A DNA stretch of 64,000 nucleotides from SZAS-79 sp965279075 (GTDB lineage: Bacteria; Pseudomonadota; Gammaproteobacteria; Burkholderiales; SG8-39), in contig CBDIHI010000011.1 in the NCBI GenBank assembly GCA_965279075.1, positions 186,001 through 250,000 on the forward strand, read 5' to 3'. Both the position numbers and the translations under genes were made by a program. Positions 38,270 to 46,007 of the stretch are shown here, piece after piece. Each line of letters opens with the position of its first letter. The stretch's first letter is position 1. Below the pieces are notes generated by a model. It was not told the DNA's origin. It saw only the letters and a list, made by a program, of their open reading frames with translations, and made no database searches.

Positions 38270-39244
38270 TTACTCCGCCTTGACGCCCGCCTCGCGCACG
38301 GTCCGCGCGTAGCGCGCCGACTCGGACTGCAGGAACGCCTGGAACTGCTCCGGCGTGCCCGGCGAGGGGATCATGCCAAAGCCCTTGAACCTGGCCTGCA
38401 CCTCGGGCGTTCCCAGCGCCGCGACGAGGTCCTTGTTGAGGCGCGCGACGACCGCTGCGGGCGTGGCCGCATGGACGACGAAGCCGCTCCAGTTGGTGGC
38501 CTCGAGCTCGGGGTAGCCCGCCTCCCTCATCGTCGGCGTGTCGGGCATCACGTCCACGCGTTCGGCCGAGGTCACGACGATGGGCTTCACCTTGCCGGTC
38601 TTCGCCGAGGGCGCGACTTCGTTCGCGTTGCCGTAGACGAGCTGGATGTGCCCGCCGGTGACCGCCGCGAGGCTCGGCCCGCCGCCCTGGAACGGCGCGT
38701 GCGTGATGTTGATCTTCGCGGTGAGCTTCAGCAGCTCCCCCATCACGTGGTGCGTGGTGCCGAGGCCCGGCGTGCCGTAGGAGAGCTCGCCGGGCTTCGC
38801 GCGCGCGAGCTCGATCAATTCCTTGAGGTTGTTGGCAGGGACCGAGGGGTGCGCGGCGATCACCATCGGCACGGCGAGCGTCTGGCCGACCGCGCGGAAG
38901 TCCTTCAGCGGCTCGAAAGGCATGTTGGAGCGCAGCAGCGGGTTCACGATGAAGCTCGGGAACACGACCAGCAGCGTATGGCCGTCGGGCGGCGAGCGGA
39001 ACACGACTTCGGCGCCGATGATCGTGCTGCCGCCGGGCCGGTTCTCGATGACGACCGATTGGCCGAGGCTCTTCGCGAGGTGGTCGCCGAGCAGCCGCGC
39101 CGACAGGTCCGCCGCGCCGCCGGGCGGGAAGGGCACCACGATGCGCAGCGGCTTGGAGGGGAACGCCTGCGCGTGGGCGACGGTCATTGCGAACTGCAGC
39201 GTAGCCGCGGCCAGGGCGGCCGCGAGGATGCGTGCGAACTTCAT
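38270..39244 (-). CDS. Bug-family periplasmic substrate-binding protein
   Basis: The 324-residue receptor starts at ATG 39244; ten further upstream codons would overlap the methyltransferase gene. It has a signal peptide (to VAHAQ), FPSKPLRIVVPFPPGGAADL, VIENRPGGSTIIGAEVVFRS, PPDGHTLLVVFPS and ITHAPFQGGGPSLAAVTGGH. In the last motif the usual VPYKG is APFQG, an unusual change in a loop near the ligand. It lies upstream of the dioxygenase gene on the same strand with 20 bases between. Confidence 0.92.
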   Translation of the reverse strand: MKFARILAAALAAATLQFAMTVAHAQAFPSKPLRIVVPFPPGGAADLSARLLGDHLAKSLGQSVVIENRPGGSTIIGAEVVFRSPPDGHTLLVVFPSFIVNPLLRSNMPFEPLKDFRAVGQTLAVPMVIAAHPSVPANNLKELIELARAKPGELSYGTPGLGTTHHVMGELLKLTAKINITHAPFQGGGPSLAAVTGGHIQLVYGNANEVAPSAKTGKVKPIVVTSAERVDVMPDTPTMREAGYPELEATNWSGFVVHAATPAAVVARLNKDLVAALGTPEVQARFKGFGMIPSPGTPEQFQAFLQSESARYARTVREAGVKAE

Positions 39245-39270
39245 TGGTTGTCTTCTCCAGTGTGATCTTG

Positions 39271-39738
39271 TCATAGCCAGCGCCGAACCTTCGCCGCGTA
39301 GGCGGTGAAGTCCTCGCCGAACAGTCCCGCGAGCACCTTCTCCTCAGGCCGGATCTGGAAGCGCGTAATGTACAGCACGAACATGACCGGACCGAGCAGG
39401 GCCAGCGGCTGCGCGAGCCACACCGCCCAGCCGAGGAGGATGCACGCCATGCCGACGTACATCGGGTTGCGCGTGTGGCGGTAGACGCCGCCCGAGACCA
39501 GCGACGAGGACTTCTGCGGGCGGAGCGGGTTGATCGTCGTGCGCGCGCGGCGGAAAGCCACCAGCCCCGCCACGTCGAACGCGAGGCCGGCCAGCACGAG
39601 CAGCCCGGCCGCGATTCCCCTGGGCAGTGATGCGATCGGCAGGCCGTCGAAGGCGTAGCCGAGCGCGCCCATCATGAGCGCGCACGCGAGGCCGACCAGC
39701 GGCGGGGGGATCTTGAGTTCGAGCGTGGCGGATGTCAT
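39271..39738 (-). CDS. Isoprenylcysteine methyltransferase-like membrane protein
   Basis: The 155-residue protein has about four membrane segments and the ICMT/phospholipid-methyltransferase motif GGVYRHTRNPMYVGMACIL, then ITRFQIRPEEKVLAGLFGED. Bacterial members probably methylate lipids or small hydrophobic acceptors at the membrane using S-adenosylmethionine. The target is unknown. It lies between the small transporter gene (6 bases upstream) and the Bug gene. Confidence 0.85.
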   Translation of the reverse strand: MTSATLELKIPPPLVGLACALMMGALGYAFDGLPIASLPRGIAAGLLVLAGLAFDVAGLVAFRRARTTINPLRPQKSSSLVSGGVYRHTRNPMYVGMACILLGWAVWLAQPLALLGPVMFVLYITRFQIRPEEKVLAGLFGEDFTAYAAKVRRWL

Positions 39739-39744
39739 GGGGCG

Positions 39745-40182
39745 TCAATGCCGCAGCAGCACGACGCCCGCGACGATCAGCGCGAAGGCGCCGATGCGCG
39801 ACAGCGACACCGGCTCGCGGTCGAGGCCGAGCAGGCCGTAGTGGTCGAGCAGCAGCGCCGTCCCGCCCTGGCCGAGGACCACCAGCGCCACCGAGGACGC
39901 GGCCCCGAGCTTCGGGAATACGAAGGCGGTGGCGAGGATGAAGCCGAAGCCGCAGGCGCCACCGAGGTAGACGTACCACGGGGCCGCCGACGGCAGGGAG
40001 AAGGTCGTGCCGCCGGTCGCGAGGTGGAAGGTGACGCAGAAGGCGAGGACGAGGGTCGTGCTGACGATCAGTGCGGCACCGAGGCCGATGCGTGCGGCAA
40101 GCCCCGCGTTCACGGCGGCCTGCACCGCGATCGCGGCGCCGGCGAGCGTCGCGGCGAGCGCGAACAGGAATTTCATCGTCAT
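39745..40182 (-). CDS. DMT-superfamily (YdcZ/DUF606) small transporter
   Basis: The 145-residue protein starts at ATG 40182 (MTMKFLFALAATLAGAAIAV); an ATG two codons on is an alternative. It has five hydrophobic segments and the motifs AAVNAGLAARIG and GGACGFGFILATAFVFPKLG typical of the YdcZ family. It is an inner-membrane protein with unknown substrate, usually half the size of EamA transporters. The gene is followed by the methyltransferase with 6 bases between. Confidence 0.82.
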   Translation of the reverse strand: MTMKFLFALAATLAGAAIAVQAAVNAGLAARIGLGAALIVSTTLVLAFCVTFHLATGGTTFSLPSAAPWYVYLGGACGFGFILATAFVFPKLGAASSVALVVLGQGGTALLLDHYGLLGLDREPVSLSRIGAFALIVAGVVLLRH

Positions 40183-40252
40183 GGCCAGGTCCCCGGGGTC
40201 GTTGGGGGCCAGTGTAACAACCCGCCGGGGCCGGTGCCCGGCGGGCCCTTCG

Positions 40253-40999
40253 TCAGCGCAGGCCGCCGGAAGCGAGCAGCAGTTCGCCCGTGAGCCAGCG
40301 TGCGTCGTTCGAGGCGAGGAACACCGCGATGTCGGCGATGTCACCGGGCTGGCCGATTCGGCCCAGCGGCGTCTGCGCGACGAAGGCTTTCTCGAAGTCC
40401 GAGCCGATGAAGCCGGCGCTCTGCGCGCCTTCGGTGTCGATCATGCCGGGGTTGATGGAGTTGACCCGGATTTTCCTGGAGCCGAACTCCTTCGACAGCA
40501 CGCCGGTGATGGCGTCGACCGCGCCCTTGGTGCCGCTGTAGACCGCGCTGGTCGCGGGCGTCAGGCGGGTGACGCCTGAGCCGATATTGATGATGCTTCC
40601 GCCCTCGCCAAGGTGCTTCGCCGCCGCCTGCGTGGCCAGCAGGAGGCCCAGCACGTTGACGTTGAAGTGGCGGTGGAAGTGCTCTTCCGTGACGGCTTCG
40701 ATCGGCGAGAACTCGTACACGCCGGAATTGTTGACGAGGATGTCGAGGCGGCCATAGGCCTTGACGGCCGCGTCGATGAGGCCCTGGGCCTCGACGGCCT
40801 TGGTGACGTCGCCGCCTACGGCGAGCGCCTTGCCGCCGGCCTTCGTGATGGCGGCCACCACCGCGTCGGCCCCGGCCTTGCTCGACGCGTAGTTGACGAC
40901 GACGCTGGCGCCTTCTGCGGCGAGCGCCTTTGCGATGGCGGCGCCGATGCCCTTGGATGCGCCGGTGACGACTGCGACCTTGCCTGCGAGCTTGCTCAT
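40253..40999 (-). CDS. SDR-family oxidoreductase
   Basis: The 248-residue classical short-chain dehydrogenase has TGASKGIGAAIAKALAAEGA (TGxxxGIG cofactor motif), LVNNSGV, the catalytic Ser in IINIGSGV, and Tyr-Lys in YSGTKGAVDAIT. NPGMIDTEG follows. It uses NAD(P)H to interconvert an alcohol and ketone; the substrate is unknown. It is divergent from an ArsR-family regulator and its promoter overlaps the regulator's promoter, so local control is likely. Confidence 0.92.
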   Translation of the reverse strand: MSKLAGKVAVVTGASKGIGAAIAKALAAEGASVVVNYASSKAGADAVVAAITKAGGKALAVGGDVTKAVEAQGLIDAAVKAYGRLDILVNNSGVYEFSPIEAVTEEHFHRHFNVNVLGLLLATQAAAKHLGEGGSIINIGSGVTRLTPATSAVYSGTKGAVDAITGVLSKEFGSRKIRVNSINPGMIDTEGAQSAGFIGSDFEKAFVAQTPLGRIGQPGDIADIAVFLASNDARWLTGELLLASGGLR

Positions 41000-41068
41000 G
41001 ATGTGCCTTCCTTTGAGGTGTTGTCTGGGGGAAGCCGGGGTTCCATGCTTCTGTGGTTCGGAATTTAC

Positions 41069-41103
41069 GAACTATTGAACTAGATGTCAAGCGGCGCTAT
41101 AGT
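41069..41103. promoter_or_regulatory. Divergent SDR/arsR promoters with direct-repeat operator
   Basis: Rightward: TTGAAC (41075-41080), 17 bases, TATAGT (41098-41103), only 7 bases before ATG 41111, which predicts a leaderless or nearly leaderless regulator mRNA. Leftward: TTGACA (41090-41085), 17 bases, TAAATT (41067-41062) for the SDR gene. A direct repeat GAACTA-TT-GAACTA (41069-41082) overlaps the rightward -35 and the leftward spacer, so a bound regulator could block both. Confidence 0.65.
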
Positions 41104-41110
41104 TGCGCCC

Positions 41111-41491
41111 ATGCGACCCCTGATTCACCCGTCGATTGAAGACATTACGGTCGAAGGCCTCCTGCACGCGCTGTCCGACCCCGTGCGTGTGGCGATCTTC
41201 GCCGACCTCGCCGGGGCCGGCTGCTCGCAGAACTGCTCCACGTTCCTGACGGTCAGAGAACGCGACATCCCCAAGTCCACGCTGTCCCAGCATTTCAAGG
41301 CGCTGCGCGAGGCGGGCCTGATCCGCAGCGAGCGCCGCGGGGTCGAGATGCACAACACTTCCCGCTGCGGGGAGATCGACGGGCGTTTCCCCGGGCTGAT
41401 CGCCTCCATCGTGAATGCCCACCGGATCCAGTCCGGGGCGAAGCCTGCCAAGGTGGCCCGGCGCCGGCCTGCGGCCCGCGCGGCCGCTTGA
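41111..41491 (+). CDS. ArsR-family transcriptional regulator
   Basis: The 126-residue winged-helix protein has LLHALSDPVRVAIFADLAGA, then DIPKSTLSQHFKALREAGLI (recognition helix) and RRGVEMHNTSR (wing). The start is taken as ATG 41111, because the promoter -10 lies at 41098-41103, downstream of the other in-frame ATG at 41084. The cysteines in AGCSQNCSTF could sense an oxidant or metal, but the metal-binding pattern of ArsR/SmtB is absent. It probably regulates itself and the divergent SDR gene. The tail is Ala/Arg-rich. Confidence 0.87.
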   Translation: MRPLIHPSIEDITVEGLLHALSDPVRVAIFADLAGAGCSQNCSTFLTVRERDIPKSTLSQHFKALREAGLIRSERRGVEMHNTSRCGEIDGRFPGLIASIVNAHRIQSGAKPAKVARRRPAARAAA

Positions 41492-41560
41492 ATTTCAGGG
41501 ATTTATCTCTGAAAGCCTAGGACTGAAGCGCCTCTCCGGGTAGTTCGAATACCGGATTGA

Positions 41561-42964
<1,404 letters not shown>

Positions 42965-42975
42965 TCCGTGAGTGG

Positions 42976-43323
42976 CTATGCCGCCTCGAGCAGGAACTCG
43001 ACCTTGACGGCCTCGTAGGGAAAGACGATCCCGCCGCTGTCGGCCTTGTCGAGCACCCCGGCACCAAGCAAGGCGGTGACGTCGCCGTGCACGGCTTTCA
43101 CGTCACGATTGACCCGCCTTGCGGCTTCGCGGATCGAAACGGGGCCGGCACCGCATAAGGCCTTCAACAGCTCCCAGCGTTTTGCCGTCAGCACCTTCCA
43201 CAGGAGTTCGGGCGTGGCAAAGCCGATACGCGCGGACTTTTCCGGCTTGCCGCTTTTCCACGTGCGCGCAAAACCGGCCATGGCATCGCCTGGCGTACGG
43301 ACCTCAAGGATTACGGTTTTCAC
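42976..43323 (-). CDS. HVO_A0114-type winged-helix protein, probable antitoxin
   Basis: The 115-residue protein starts at GTG 43323. It has a MarR-like winged helix: AKRWELLKALCGAGPVSIRE, then AARRVNRDVKAVHGDVTALL and a short wing. This family is the usual antitoxin partner of TumE-type (DUF6516) toxins. The end of a TumE-like frame overlaps its start by 20 bases, which is the arrangement of such modules. Because the toxin is truncated, it may persist as an orphan regulator. Confidence 0.75.
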   Translation of the reverse strand: MKTVILEVRTPGDAMAGFARTWKSGKPEKSARIGFATPELLWKVLTAKRWELLKALCGAGPVSIREAARRVNRDVKAVHGDVTALLGAGVLDKADSGGIVFPYEAVKVEFLLEAA

Positions 43324-43432
43324 GATCCCACCTCGCTATGTCCAGCTCGAAGGCCGCAAGAAGGGCCTCGGGCGTTGTGAACCGGTAACTCGAAATTAGT
43401 TCCAGTTCCCGACCGTATTTTCTTATCGTAGC
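43304..43432 (-). pseudogene. C-terminal remnant of a TumE-like toxin
   Basis: An open frame without any plausible start encodes about 42 residues, including KYGRELELISSYRFTTPEAL and LAAFELDIARWDRENRNP. This resembles the C-terminus of TumE/DUF6516 toxins, which end in a Y-x-F-x-x-x-E-x-L-L segment followed by D-x-x-R-W. The frame ends 20 bases inside the antitoxin gene, the normal overlap. The N-terminal half is missing; the cupin-cyclase gene begins on the other strand 46 bases away. Identification is from pattern only. Confidence 0.5.
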
Positions 43433-43478
43433 GCCTGCGCTACCATGACCGCTCTGGCCCGACCGGGAGGATCCGCAG

Positions 43479-44330
43479 ATGCCCCGACTTCAGCGCCGCA
43501 AGTTCGTCGAATCCGACGAGGTCCGGAAGTTCCCCAACGGCGAGCTGCGCCTCGTCAACCTGGACGACATGGTGTTCGGGCAGTTCCTGCTGCGGCCCGG
43601 GTGGAAGTGGTCCCAGGACGTCAAGCCGATCGCGGGCACGCCGCAATGCCAGCACCGGCATGTCGGCTTCGTGATCCAGGGCCAGCTCCACATCGTCATG
43701 GACGACGGTGCCAGCATGGATTTCGTCGCCGGCGACGCCTACGAGATCCCGCCCGGGCACGACGCGTGGGTGGTCGGCGACGAGCATTACCACGGGGTCG
43801 AGTTCAGCGGCGCCCGCACCTTCGCGCAATCCCCGTACGACATGGGCTGGGGCGTCGTCGCCACGCTGCTGTTCACCGATATCGTCGGCTCCACGGCCAA
43901 GCTCGCCGAGGTGGGCGACGCGCGGTGGCGGGCGATGCTGCTCGAGCACAACGCGGCCATGCGTTCCGAACTCGACCGGCATCGCGGGCGCGAGCTGAAG
44001 ACCACCGGCGACGGGTTCCTCGCGGCCTTCGACAGCGCGCAGAGGGCGATCCGGTGTGCGCAGGCGATGGTTGGGGCGGCGCGTTCGGTGGGGCTTGAGA
44101 TCCGGTCGGGGTGCCATACCGGCGAGGTCGAGCTTGGGCAGGGGGATGCTTATGGTGTCGCGGTGCACGCCGCGGCGCGGGTGCTGTCGCTCGCCGGGGA
44201 CGGCGAGGTGTGCGTGTCGTGGACCACGCGGGACCTGCTGGCGGGGTCGGGCGTGCGGCTCGAGTCGCGCGGGCTGCACGCGCTCAAGGGGCTGGAGGGG
44301 GAGCGGGAGGTGTTTCGGGTGGTGGGGTGA
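43479..44330 (+). CDS. Cupin fused to class III nucleotide cyclase domain
   Basis: The 283-residue protein begins with a single cupin domain (about residues 20-115): CQHRHVGFVIQGQLHIVMDD and YEIPPGHDAWVVGDEHYHG. A cyclase domain follows: ATLLFTDIVGSTAKLAEVGD (first metal Asp), ELKTTGDGFLAAFDSAQRAI (second metal Asp) and GDAYGVAVHAAARVLSLAG. In the last motif the catalytic Asn of the usual VNxAAR is His. It may make cAMP or cGMP in response to a ligand bound by the cupin. It is flanked by two toxin-antitoxin remnants. Confidence 0.85.
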   Translation: MPRLQRRKFVESDEVRKFPNGELRLVNLDDMVFGQFLLRPGWKWSQDVKPIAGTPQCQHRHVGFVIQGQLHIVMDDGASMDFVAGDAYEIPPGHDAWVVGDEHYHGVEFSGARTFAQSPYDMGWGVVATLLFTDIVGSTAKLAEVGDARWRAMLLEHNAAMRSELDRHRGRELKTTGDGFLAAFDSAQRAIRCAQAMVGAARSVGLEIRSGCHTGEVELGQGDAYGVAVHAAARVLSLAGDGEVCVSWTTRDLLAGSGVRLESRGLHALKGLEGEREVFRVVG

Positions 44331-44467
44331 GGGGGAGGGTTGGCTTAGTGACCGGAATCATTGGCATCCTGCGCCTTGCCTTTGGCGCGCAATATCTCTG
44401 AGCACCCTAAAAGCCTCAACTTCCGAGCTCAGCGGCGCCGAGGGAGCGAAGCGACCGCGGGCTTACC

Positions 44468-44749
44468 TCACGTCGTATGGAGTTCTTCGCGAATCACCCG
44501 GCGAAGCGTGGATTCAATCTGCTCGCCAGTCATTGCCTGGTGCAGCGCCTGATTGATGAGTGTCTGATAGCCGCGCTCCCCGGCTTTGGCCTTGAAGAAA
44601 GCGATGATCGCGCCATCCAGCATGATTGAAACGCGCTGCTTGCCCAAGCGCTCGTTGACTGCGGCAGAGAATTGTTCTCGGCTGACATCCTTCAGGCCAA
44701 CGCGCAGGCGTGGGGGCTTAGAGGTAGCGGGCAAGTGTTTCGATTTCAT
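44468..44749 (-). CDS. brnA: BrnA-family antitoxin
   Basis: This 93-residue protein has the C-terminal ribbon-helix-helix of BrnA: KQRVSIMLDGAIIAFFKAKA and ERGYQTLINQALHQAM. BrnA binds and neutralises the ribonuclease BrnT and represses the operon. The start ATG 44749 lies inside the 3 prime part of the brnT frame, as in intact modules. Since the toxin frame is broken, the antitoxin may now act alone. Confidence 0.85.
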   Translation of the reverse strand: MKSKHLPATSKPPRLRVGLKDVSREQFSAAVNERLGKQRVSIMLDGAIIAFFKAKAGERGYQTLINQALHQAMTGEQIESTLRRVIREELHTT

Positions 44750-44911
44750 GGAGTTCCGCCTTTCGCATGGAGATGATGTGAATTTCGTCTTCGGTTTCCG
44801 TGTGGCAAATCGTCACGATGGCCGTATCGAGAAAGCCGGTGGTATTGAACGCTGCTCGCCGTCGTATTCCCGGGCATCTTCAACAGTGAATGTAGGCCCG
44901 TTGAACACTCT
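44718..44911 (-). pseudogene. brnT: Broken brnT toxin gene
   Basis: Two frames read FNGPTFTVEDAREYDGEQR and then GFLDTAIVTICHTETEDEIH with IISMRKAELHEIETLARYL. Together they match the C-terminal two thirds of BrnT (TVED, GEQRF, IISMRKA). The shift occurs near 44840, at GAGCAGCGTTC, where one base is missing. A stop codon immediately precedes the remnant and about 25 N-terminal residues are absent. The gene is therefore both truncated and frameshifted. Confidence 0.75.
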
Positions 44912-44920
44912 CTAAACCGT

Positions 44921-45160
44921 TCACCTGTCGTGCGGGAGTACGTGAATGGCTGCCGCTCTGATGCGACGCGTAACCAACTTCTCGGCGCCCAGGGCAACCA
45001 GGAAACCGCCACCAACGCAGACGACCGCTTCGGAGCTCCAGTTGAGCATGGCGAGTCCGGTCGCGGACGCTGCGACGCCGAGCGCTATGTATAGCGAGAG
45101 CAGCCAGAGCGGCTGGAGCTTGAGGTCCTTGAGAAGGAGTTCGTCGTGTTTGGAGAGCAT
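44921..45160 (-). CDS. Small two-span membrane protein, possible gene-cassette product
   Basis: The 79-residue protein has two hydrophobic segments (LWLLSLYIALGVAASATGLA and VVCVGGGFLVALGAEKLV) and a basic C-terminus. I recognise no family. On the minus strand it starts 38 bases after the end of an attC-like palindrome (45192-45272), as the first gene of a cassette would, but no attC-like structure follows its stop. Instead brnT debris begins within 10 bases. Confidence 0.65.
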   Translation of the reverse strand: MLSKHDELLLKDLKLQPLWLLSLYIALGVAASATGLAMLNWSSEAVVCVGGGFLVALGAEKLVTRRIRAAAIHVLPHDR

Positions 45161-45191
45161 AGTACGGGAGTGAGTTCGCGGGAGCTGTAAA

Positions 45192-45272
45192 TCTTAACGT
45201 TCCGGTTTTGCCGCGACGCACGAAGCGCGCAGCGCTGAGAAATAGGCGTCGGTCAACAACCGGTGGTTAGAG
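45192..45272 (-). repeat. attC-like imperfect palindrome (81 bp)
   Basis: The outer arms TCTTAAC (45192-45198) and GTTAGAG (45266-45272) fit the YYYAAC and GTTRRR halves of integron attC sites. Inside them CCGGTT (45202-45207) pairs with AACCGG (45258-45263), with spacers of 3 and 2 bases. GACGC (45215-45219) pairs with GCGTC (45246-45250), and AGCGC (45224-45228) with GCGCT (45232-45236). The spacer asymmetry resembles the extrahelical base of attC. It separates the two small membrane-protein genes. Confidence 0.65.
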
Positions 45273-45279
45273 CGCACAC

Positions 45280-45696
45280 TCACCCCCTAAATGCGAGAAC
45301 CACTGCCGATATTCCGAATGCAGTAAGCAGCAGCACGAAGACCGCAGCAATTGCCACTTTGTTGCTGAACGTGTTCGACGATTTGACGTCTTGTGCTGCC
45401 TGCGTATACAGGGTCATGCCCAATTCCGCTTCGATCACTTTGGCGCGCGCAACATACGAAGCGTAGAAAGCGCGATGTCGATAAACAGTGTTTAGGATAA
45501 ATGCACCGCTAGAAAACGCGAGAAAACACAGCGCCGAACGACCTGCGTTGCTTAGTGAGATGGAAAAGCAAACCGCGACAATCGCCGCGGCTAGCACCAA
45601 GTAGGCATTCAACGCCTGCCGCACGTTTTGCTCGTGCGCGCGGCTGACTTGGCCGGCTTCCGCGTACTCAGCAAGTAGCGTCGTATGGCGTTCCAT
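45280..45696 (-). CDS. Small membrane protein, probable gene-cassette product
   Basis: The 138-residue protein has two or three membrane segments (AYLVLAAAIVAVCFSISL, SALCFLAFSSGAFILNTVY, KVAIAAVFVLLLTAFGISAV) and a conserved-looking YASYVARAKVIEAELGMTLY between them. I do not recognise the family. Base composition is clearly lower in G+C than the core genes. The gene fits exactly between the 12-bp inverted repeats 45266-45277 and 45698-45709, so it looks like the sole content of an integron-type cassette. Confidence 0.7.
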   Translation of the reverse strand: MERHTTLLAEYAEAGQVSRAHEQNVRQALNAYLVLAAAIVAVCFSISLSNAGRSALCFLAFSSGAFILNTVYRHRAFYASYVARAKVIEAELGMTLYTQAAQDVKSSNTFSNKVAIAAVFVLLLTAFGISAVVLAFRG

Positions 45697-45697
45697 A

Positions 45698-45761
45698 GTG
45701 CGCTCTAACGAACAGGGTCGTATCCGGCGTGCGCGAGCATGACGGATACGATCAGTTGGAC
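45698..45761. repeat. Inverted-repeat arm and hairpin; second attC-like site or IS91 end
   Basis: GTGCGCTCTAAC (45698-45709) is the perfect reverse complement of 45266-45277 on the far side of the cassette gene. It is followed by GAAC (45710-45713) and a 9-bp stem TCGTATCCG (45718-45726) / CGGATACGA (45743-45751) with a 16-base loop, then GTTGGAC (45755-45761), which fits GTTRRRY. It can be read as a 59-bp attC. On the minus strand it can equally be read as a hairpin next to GTTC, the type of target at which IS91-family elements end. Confidence 0.5.
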
Positions 45762-46007
45762 TGAACCGCTGGATTCAGAGCGGAGCCGGTGGTACTTGGG
45801 AATTGAATGCGGCCGTGGGAGAGGCGCGAGGTGTGGAGCGGCGTGCATGTGGGTATCGGATCGCTTGCCGGTCTTGGAAATTCGATGTTCGTACTATGGC
45901 AGAGGGCCGAAGTACGGTCAACGCACCGGGTATGGGCGAGCGGAGTCGGCGCGCCAGGGAAGGCGGCGGTGAGGTAAAGGGCGGAAAGTGGTTTCGGTCG
46001 AGCGCGC
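45762..46007. other. Non-coding stretch left of the IS91 transposase
   Basis: I see no convincing gene between the hairpin at 45718-45751 and the transposase stop. Short frames here lack ribosome sites and have unnatural composition. This segment is expected to hold the replication-origin end of the IS91-like element, downstream of the transposase. Apart from a GTAC-bounded stretch around 45885-45917, no clear motif stands out. Confidence 0.4.

Noticed and set aside
44339..44467. Short frames between the cyclase fusion and brnA
   Set aside because: They lack ribosome sites, share no recognisable motif and overlap on both strands; treated as intergenic.
45739..45972. 77-codon plus-strand frame left of the transposase
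   Set aside because: It begins inside the hairpin, is Arg/Gly-rich without domain character and has no ribosome site.
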